A DNA stretch of 64,000 bases from Enterobacter sp. kpr-6 (GTDB taxonomy: Bacteria; Pseudomonadota; Gammaproteobacteria; Enterobacterales; Enterobacteriaceae), in contig NZ_FOYH01000002.1 in NCBI RefSeq assembly GCF_900116015.1, forward strand, positions 426,823 to 490,822, read 5' to 3'. The notes beneath the pieces were generated by a model, which was not told the DNA's origin, did no database searches, and worked only from the letters and a program-made list of their open reading frames with translations. Position 1 is the first letter of the stretch. Each line of letters opens with the position of its first letter. The position numbers were made by a program, and so were the translations under genes. Shown in pieces: positions 59,313 to 64,000 of this stretch.

Positions 59313-60473
59313 TCAGAGTTTACACAGGCGTTCTGCCGCTGCCAGCAGCGTGGCGGTCTGCTTCGCAAAGCACAGGCGAATCAGCTTATGCGGGAACGGA
59401 TCGGCACAAAACACCGAGAGCGGAATAGCGGCAACGCCCGCTTCTCTGGTCAGCCACTCGCAAAAGCTGACGTCATCCAGATCGGAGATCGCGCTGTAAT
59501 CGGCCAGCAAAAAGTAGGTGCCTTCGCAGGGTAAAATCTCAAGGCGGCTGTCGGCGAGCGCGTTTATCAGCACGTCGCGCTTTTGCTGATAAAACGCCGG
59601 AAGTTCCTGATAATGCTCAGGCGATGCGCGCAGCATATCCGCCAGCGCCAGTTGCGCCGGGGTGTTGACCGAAAAGGTCAGATACTGATGCACCTTGCGC
59701 AGTTCCGCGCTGATGGCCGCCGGAGCCACGCAGTAGCCCACTTTCCAGCCGGTCATATGATAGGTTTTGCCAAACGACGACACCGCCACCGCGCGGCCCC
59801 GCAACTGCGGATGCGCCAGCACGCTGGCATGGCCGTCTTTGGCAAAACAGATATGTTCATACACTTCATCGCTGATGACGTAGATTTCCCGCTCCGCAAT
59901 GGCCTGCCACAGCGCGGCATAATCAGCTTTCGTCCATACCGTAGCCGACGGGTTATGCGGCGTGTTGAGGATCACCAGCCGGGTTTTGTCACTTAACAGC
60001 GCCGCGAACGCCTGCCAGTCCACCGCAAAATGCGGCGGTTGCAGGGCAATGCGTTTGAGCACGCCGCCGGAGAGTTCCACCGCAGGCGCGTAGCTGTCGT
60101 AGCTCGGATCAAAGCAGATCACTTCATCGCCCGCGCGCACCAGCGCGGTGATCGCCGCGTACAGCGCTTCGGTTGCCCCTGCCGTAACGGTGACCTCACT
60201 GTTGGCATCGGGCTTGTAGCCATACAGCGCGTCGGTTTTATCGGCAATCGCCTCACGCAGCGCCGCCACACCGGTCATCGGCGCGTACTGATTTGCGCCC
60301 GCCGCCACATGGTGCGCCAGACGTTCCTGTAAATAGCGCGGGCCGTCAAAATCCGGGAATCCCTGGGAAAGATTAATCGCCTGGTACTCCTGCGCCAGCG
60401 CGCTCATCCGGGTGAAAATCGTGGTGCCAAGGGCGGGAAGTTTACTTTGTGGGATCAGTGTGTTGTCGCTCAT
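59313..60473 (-). CDS. ybdL: Methionine aminotransferase YbdL
   Basis: PLP-dependent class I aminotransferase, 386 aa, preferring methionine, histidine and phenylalanine in E. coli. The PLP lysine lies in SSFGKTYHMTGWKVGY; the other motifs are NTPHNPSATVW and the C-terminal RLCFAKQ arginine. It could convert the 2-keto-4-methylthiobutyrate made by mtnD back to methionine, completing the salvage pathway; the divergent mtnBCD operon and shared MetJ boxes support this. Confidence 0.93.
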   Translation of the reverse strand: MSDNTLIPQSKLPALGTTIFTRMSALAQEYQAINLSQGFPDFDGPRYLQERLAHHVAAGANQYAPMTGVAALREAIADKTDALYGYKPDANSEVTVTAGATEALYAAITALVRAGDEVICFDPSYDSYAPAVELSGGVLKRIALQPPHFAVDWQAFAALLSDKTRLVILNTPHNPSATVWTKADYAALWQAIAEREIYVISDEVYEHICFAKDGHASVLAHPQLRGRAVAVSSFGKTYHMTGWKVGYCVAPAAISAELRKVHQYLTFSVNTPAQLALADMLRASPEHYQELPAFYQQKRDVLINALADSRLEILPCEGTYFLLADYSAISDLDDVSFCEWLTREAGVAAIPLSVFCADPFPHKLIRLCFAKQTATLLAAAERLCKL

Positions 60474-60540
60474 GAATGCAGGCCTGATTGTAATACTGAT
60501 GTTGCTGCCACTATAACACGATGTTAGTATTTGGCAATCA

Positions 60541-60556
60541 AGACGCTTAGACGTCT
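60541..60556. promoter_or_regulatory. MetJ operator between ybdL and mtnB
   Basis: Two adjacent 8-bp met boxes, AGACGCTT and AGACGTCT. The second is the perfect consensus. They lie 33 bp before the mtnB ATG in the 115-bp divergent spacer, so the methionine repressor MetJ could control both directions. Confidence 0.82.
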
Positions 60557-60588
60557 AAACAATAACGATATCCGCACAGGACATAACA

Positions 60589-61200
60589 ATGACAGACAAC
60601 CTGCAACTGACCGCTCTCGTTGACGCCTGCCACTGGATTGGTGCAAAAGGCTGGGCCCCGGCGACGGGCGGCAATATGTCCGTGCGGGAAGACGCAAACC
60701 GCTGCTGGCTGAGCGAATCCGGTAAAGACAAAGGCACCCTCACCCCTGCGGATTTCCTGTTAGTGGATATCGACACCAACATCGCACCGTCCGGACGCAA
60801 ACCGTCGGCGGAAACCGGCCTGCACACGCTGATTTACCGCCTGTTTCCTGAGGCGAACGCCGTGCTGCATGTACACACCGTGAACGCCACCGTGCTGTCG
60901 CGCATTGAAAAATCTGCGCTGCTGAACCTGCACGGCTACGAGATGCAAAAATCCCTCAGCGGGCAGACGTCGCATCTGGATACGGTGCCGGTCGCCCTGT
61001 TCGATAATGACCAGGATATCGACGCCCTCGCCCGTCGCATCGCCGACACCGATCCCGTGAACCTGAAATATGGTTTTCTGTTGCGCGGTCATGGTTTAAC
61101 CTGCTGGGGACGCAGCGTGGCAGAAGCCCGCCGTCACCTCGAAGGTCTGGAATTTTTATTTGACTGCGAAATGCGTTTACGACTGCTGGAGAGAGAATGA
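60589..61200 (+). CDS. mtnB: Methylthioribulose-1-phosphate dehydratase MtnB
   Basis: Class II aldolase-fold zinc enzyme that dehydrates 5-methylthioribulose-1-phosphate in methionine salvage, 203 aa. Visible family features are GNMSVRE, the zinc-binding [11 protein letters not shown] and the C-terminal [18 protein letters not shown]. The stop overlaps mtnC by 4 nt, making mtnBCD a translationally linked operon. Confidence 0.94.
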   Translation: MTDNLQLTALVDACHWIGAKGWAPATGGNMSVREDANRCWLSESGKDKGTLTPADFLLVDIDTNIAPSGRKPSAETGLHTLIYRLFPEANAVLHVHTVNATVLSRIEKSALLNLHGYEMQKSLSGQTSHLDTVPVALFDNDQDIDALARRIADTDPVNLKYGFLLRGHGLTCWGRSVAEARRHLEGLEFLFDCEMRLRLLERE

Positions 61201-61886
61201 TCCGCGCGATAGTTACCGATATTGAAGGCACCACCAGCGATATTCGCTTTGTGCACAACGTCCTGTTCCCGTATGCGCGTGAGCGGCTGGCCGCCTTCAT
61301 CACCGCGCAACAGTACGCCGATCCGGTGAACACCATCCTCGACAATCTGCGGGCCGAAATCGGCCAGCCGGACGCCACCGCCGCGCAACTGACGCAGACG
61401 CTGTTTACCTTTATGGATGAGGATCGCAAATCCACGGCGCTGAAAGCGTTGCAGGGGATCATCTGGCGCGACGGCTATGTGAATGGCGATTTTACCGGCC
61501 ATCTCTACCCGGATGTCCTGCCTTCGCTGGAAAAATGGAAAGCGAAAGGCATTGATCTGTATGTATATTCCTCCGGCTCCGTTGCCGCGCAAAAACTGTT
61601 ATTTGGCTACAGCGACGAAGGTGATATTACTCATCTGTTCAGCGGCTATTTTGATACCCATATCGGGGCCAAGCGCGAGGTGCAGTCATACCAGACTATC
61701 GCCGCGCAACTGGGCCTCGCCCCGGCGCAGATCCTGTTTCTGTCGGACATTCATCAGGAACTGGACGCGGCTGAACAGGCCGGTTTACGCACCATCCAGT
61801 TAATTCGCGGTGATGACGATGCCGCCAGCCATCATCACCAGGTTTCCCGTTTTGACATAATTGACCCGGAGCAGATCCCTTCATGA
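61197..61886 (+). CDS. mtnC: Enolase-phosphatase E1 MtnC
   Basis: HAD-family bifunctional enolase/phosphatase that makes acireductone, 229 aa. The HAD nucleophile is in [13 protein letters not shown], motif II is [13 protein letters not shown], and motif IV is [17 protein letters not shown] overlaps link it to mtnB upstream and mtnD downstream. Confidence 0.95.
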   Translation: MIRAIVTDIEGTTSDIRFVHNVLFPYARERLAAFITAQQYADPVNTILDNLRAEIGQPDATAAQLTQTLFTFMDEDRKSTALKALQGIIWRDGYVNGDFTGHLYPDVLPSLEKWKAKGIDLYVYSSGSVAAQKLLFGYSDEGDITHLFSGYFDTHIGAKREVQSYQTIAAQLGLAPAQILFLSDIHQELDAAEQAGLRTIQLIRGDDDAASHHHQVSRFDIIDPEQIPS

Positions 61887-62425
61887 GCGCACTGACGATT
61901 TTTTCCGCCACCGATGCCAGCCAGCCGACGTGGCAGAGCACCGACGCCCACGAGATCCAGCAGCAACTGAACGCGAAAGGCGTGCGCTTTGAGCGCTGGC
62001 AGGCCGACCGCGATCTGGGCGAAAACCCGTCGTCTGAAACGGTGATTGAGGCCTATCAGGGGGCCATTGATAAACTGGTGGCTGAGAAAGGCTACCAGAG
62101 CTGGGATGTGATCAGCCTGCGTGCCGACAATCCGCAAAAAGACGCCCTGCGCGCAAAATTTCTCAACGAACACACCCACGGCGAAGACGAAGTACGCTTT
62201 TTTGTCGAAGGTGCCGGGCTGTTTTGCCTGCACATCGGCGACGAGGTGTATCAGGTCCTGTGCGAGAAAAACGACCTGATCTCCGTCCCCGCCGGAACCC
62301 CGCACTGGTTTGATATGGGATCGGAGCCGAATTTTACCGCGATCCGGATTTTTGATAATCCCGAAGGCTGGGTGGCGCAGTTTACCGGTGATGCGATTGC
62401 GGATGCGTATCCGCGACTGGCGTAG
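61883..62425 (+). CDS. mtnD: Acireductone dioxygenase MtnD
   Basis: Cupin metalloenzyme of 180 aa. With iron it makes 2-keto-4-methylthiobutyrate (the methionine precursor) and formate; with nickel it yields carbon monoxide and methylthiopropionate. The metal ligands are in [15 protein letters not shown] (His, His, Glu) and the later His in GTPHWFDMG. It is the last gene of mtnBCD and faces mtnA across a palindrome array. Confidence 0.95.
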   Translation: MSALTIFSATDASQPTWQSTDAHEIQQQLNAKGVRFERWQADRDLGENPSSETVIEAYQGAIDKLVAEKGYQSWDVISLRADNPQKDALRAKFLNEHTHGEDEVRFFVEGAGLFCLHIGDEVYQVLCEKNDLISVPAGTPHWFDMGSEPNFTAIRIFDNPEGWVAQFTGDAIADAYPRLA

Positions 62426-62435
62426 GTTCCTCTTC

Positions 62436-62560
62436 CCCTCACCCCGGCCCTCTCCCCAGGGGAGAGGGAGGTTTTCGTCCCCTCTCCCTCAGGGAGAGGG
62501 TCAGGGTGAGGGTGATTTTCGTCCCCTCTCCCTCAGGGAGAGGGTCAGGGTGAGGGTGAT
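62436..62560 (+). repeat. Palindromic repeat array 3 (44-bp period)
   Basis: Three copies of the CTCTCCC..GGGAGAGG palindrome lie between the convergent mtnD and mtnA. The first is led by CCCTCACCCCGG. The second and third units (GTCCCCTCTCC starting at 62477 and 62521) are exactly 44 bp apart and trail into TCAGGGTGAGGGTGA. The array is thus bounded by inverted CCCTCACCC/GGGTGAGGG ends, as in array 1. Confidence 0.9.
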
Positions 62561-62570
62561 TTACCAAAAC

Positions 62571-63569
62571 TCAACCCAACGGAAACCTCACCACCCCCGT
62601 ATCCAGCACCCACCCGGTAATCAGCTCCGCGGGCGTCACATCAAACGCCGGGTTATACACACGTGCCGCGTCCGGTGCCCATTGCACAGCACCAAAACTT
62701 CCGGCCACGCCGGTCACTTCGCGGGCGTCGCGCTGCTCGATAGGGATCGCCTCGCCGTTCGGACAGTCCGGATCCAGCGTGGTATGCGGGGCCGCCACGT
62801 AAAACGGAATGTTGTGGAATTTCGCCAGCACCGCCAGCGAATAGGTGCCGATTTTATTCGCCACATCGCCGTTTGCCGCAATGCGATCCGCGCCGACCCA
62901 TACCGCGTCCACCTGCCCTTTCGCCATCAGGCTTGCCGCCATCGAATCGGTAATAAGCTGATACGGCACGCTCAGCTCGCCCAGTTCCCAGGCGGTTAAA
63001 CGTCCGCCCTGCAACAGCGGACGCGTCTCATCGACCCATACGTTCGCCACCTTGCCTTCCTGGTGCGCGCGGGCAATCACCCCCAGCGCCGTACCCACGC
63101 CTGCCGTTGCCAGCCCGCCGGTGTTGCAGTGTGTCAGCAAACGGCTGCCCGGCGTCACCAGCGCACTCCCGGCGCGGGCGATGTCATCACACAGCCGCTT
63201 ATCTTCATCAATCAGCCGCCCGGCTTCCGCTTCCAGCGCATGCACAAAATCCGCCTGTGCTAACGCCAGCTTCATCCGGTCGAGGTTATTCATCAGGTTG
63301 ACCGCCGTTGGACGTGACGCGCGCAGCGTTTCCAGCGCGGTGCTCAGTTCATCACGCGCTACTCCCCGCCCGGCGAGCAGCGCCAGCAGCAGGCTGGCCG
63401 ACAGGCCGATCAGCGGCGCACCGCGCACCCTGAGGGCGTGAATATGCCCCACCAGATCCTCTACGCTGTTCGCCGGAAGCCAGTTTTTCTCCTGCGGCAG
63501 CGCCTGCTGATCGAGAATAAATAATTGATTTTCCCTGACGCGCAGGCTGGTGGTCTGTAATGGCTGCAT
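62571..63569 (-). CDS. mtnA: Methylthioribose-1-phosphate isomerase MtnA
   Basis: Converts 5-methylthioribose-1-phosphate to the ribulose form, the step before MtnB, 332 aa. The eIF2B-like fold has the catalytic Cys in [11 protein letters not shown] and the Asp in [20 protein letters not shown], plus the N-terminal [14 protein letters not shown]. It is transcribed divergently from mtnK, with a MetJ operator in the 105-bp space between them. Confidence 0.95.
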   Translation of the reverse strand: MQPLQTTSLRVRENQLFILDQQALPQEKNWLPANSVEDLVGHIHALRVRGAPLIGLSASLLLALLAGRGVARDELSTALETLRASRPTAVNLMNNLDRMKLALAQADFVHALEAEAGRLIDEDKRLCDDIARAGSALVTPGSRLLTHCNTGGLATAGVGTALGVIARAHQEGKVANVWVDETRPLLQGGRLTAWELGELSVPYQLITDSMAASLMAKGQVDAVWVGADRIAANGDVANKIGTYSLAVLAKFHNIPFYVAAPHTTLDPDCPNGEAIPIEQRDAREVTGVAGSFGAVQWAPDAARVYNPAFDVTPAELITGWVLDTGVVRFPLG

Positions 63570-63621
63570 ATCGTTAAATCCCTGTTGCGTTGTTGTAGCT
63601 TATTGTGTCAGGATGAAATCC

Positions 63622-63637
63622 AGATGTATAGACGTCT
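63622..63637. promoter_or_regulatory. MetJ operator between mtnA and mtnK
   Basis: Two adjacent met boxes, AGATGTAT and AGACGTCT. The second is the perfect consensus. They are placed to control both divergent genes. Confidence 0.8.
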
Positions 63638-63674
63638 GAATGGCTTTATAACCAGAATAATGAGGATAACGGCA

Positions 63675-64000
63675 ATGTCGCAATACCGAACCTTCAACGC
63701 GGACGATGCAGTCGCGTATGCACAACAATTTGGCGGTCTGGATAACCCGTCCGAACTCGTTTCTGCGCAGGAGGTCGGCGACGGCAATCTCAATTTGGTG
63801 TTTAAGATTTTCGACACCCAGGGCGTCAGCCGCATTATCGTCAAACAGGCGCTGCCCTACGTGCGCTGCGTGGGCGAATCCTGGCCTTTGACGCTCGATC
63901 GCGCCCGCCTTGAGGCGCAAACGCTGGTCGAGCATTTCAAACACAGCCCGCAGCACACGGTGCAAATCCTGCATTTCGACCCGGAACTGGCGGTGATGGT
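63675..64000 (+). CDS. mtnK: 5-methylthioribose kinase MtnK (truncated by window end)
   Basis: The first 108 codons of the kinase that phosphorylates 5-methylthioribose, the entry step of the salvage pathway. The start [20 protein letters not shown] follows AGGATAACGGCA. The kinase N-lobe features [14 protein letters not shown] (nucleotide loop) and [11 protein letters not shown] (ATP-binding Lys) are visible. The frame is open to the last base, and the family is about 400 aa long, so roughly three quarters lies outside the window. Confidence 0.93.
   Translation, partial: MSQYRTFNADDAVAYAQQFGGLDNPSELVSAQEVGDGNLNLVFKIFDTQGVSRIIVKQALPYVRCVGESWPLTLDRARLEAQTLVEHFKHSPQHTVQILHFDPELAVM

Noticed and set aside
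62310-62999. 229-aa plus-strand frame spanning the mtnD end, the repeats and mtnA
   Set aside because: It crosses mtnD out of frame, the palindrome array and the antisense of mtnA, and matches no family.

Overview
The window is chromosomal DNA of an Enterobacter-like member of the Enterobacteriaceae. Gene content and order follow the E. coli/Salmonella block that runs from the methionine-salvage and ahpCF region to ubiF and its tRNA cluster, and most proteins look nearly identical to their E. coli counterparts. Three things point to Enterobacter, Klebsiella or a close relative rather than E. coli: cobD beside cobC, a complete mtn methionine-salvage cluster, and an ERIC element. Species cannot be fixed from the sequence alone.

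Region by region. 1-5.6 kb: tRNA-Gln, then ubiF (-), then miaB and the ybeZ-ybeY-corC-lnt operon (tRNA modification, rRNA/RNA quality control, lipoprotein acylation). 7.1-10.8 kb: a palindromic repeat array and the gltIJKL glutamate/aspartate ABC transporter, with a sigma-54-like promoter, an NtrC-like site, a CA-rich GcvB target and the SroC sRNA. 10.8-19.2 kb: ybeL, leuS-lptE-holA-nadD, the B12 genes cobD/cobC, and rsfS-rlmH. 19.3-24.8 kb: the cell-wall genes mrdA-mrdB-rlpA-dacA. 24.9-31 kb: lipoate synthesis (ybeD, lipB, ybeF, lipA), tatE, an intact ybeM amidase gene, crcB, cspE and pagP. 31.1-37.5 kb: a Cus/Czc-type copper/silver efflux operon, with a CusF-like chaperone and a His/Met/Cys-rich secreted protein, all on the minus strand. 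37.9-40.2 kb: dcuC, with a strong FNR box, and rna.

40.2-48.7 kb: material absent from this position in E. coli. It holds an array of palindromes with an exact 44-bp period, a complete fry phosphotransferase operon (fryB-fryC-ypdF-ypdE-fryA with the AraC-type regulator ypdC), and an alpha/beta hydrolase. 48.9-49.9 kb: rnk and uspG. 50.1-52.7 kb: a two-gene accessory cassette. The first protein has an Hcp (type VI secretion tube) domain fused to a DUF2235/Tle1-type phospholipase domain; the second is an overlapping lipoprotein that is probably its immunity protein. This is the most interesting locus here. 52.8-59.3 kb: ahpF and ahpC (separated by an ERIC element), dsbG, ybdO, ybdN, ybdM. 59.3-64 kb: ybdL and the mtnBCD, mtnA and mtnK (cut off by the window edge) methionine-salvage genes, with MetJ operators in both divergent intergenic regions and a third palindrome array.

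Functional themes are housekeeping envelope and translation genes, nitrogen and sulfur regulation (NtrC, GcvB/SroC, MetJ), peroxide and metal stress, and interbacterial competition. No complete insertion sequence, prophage, CRISPR array or rRNA gene was seen.
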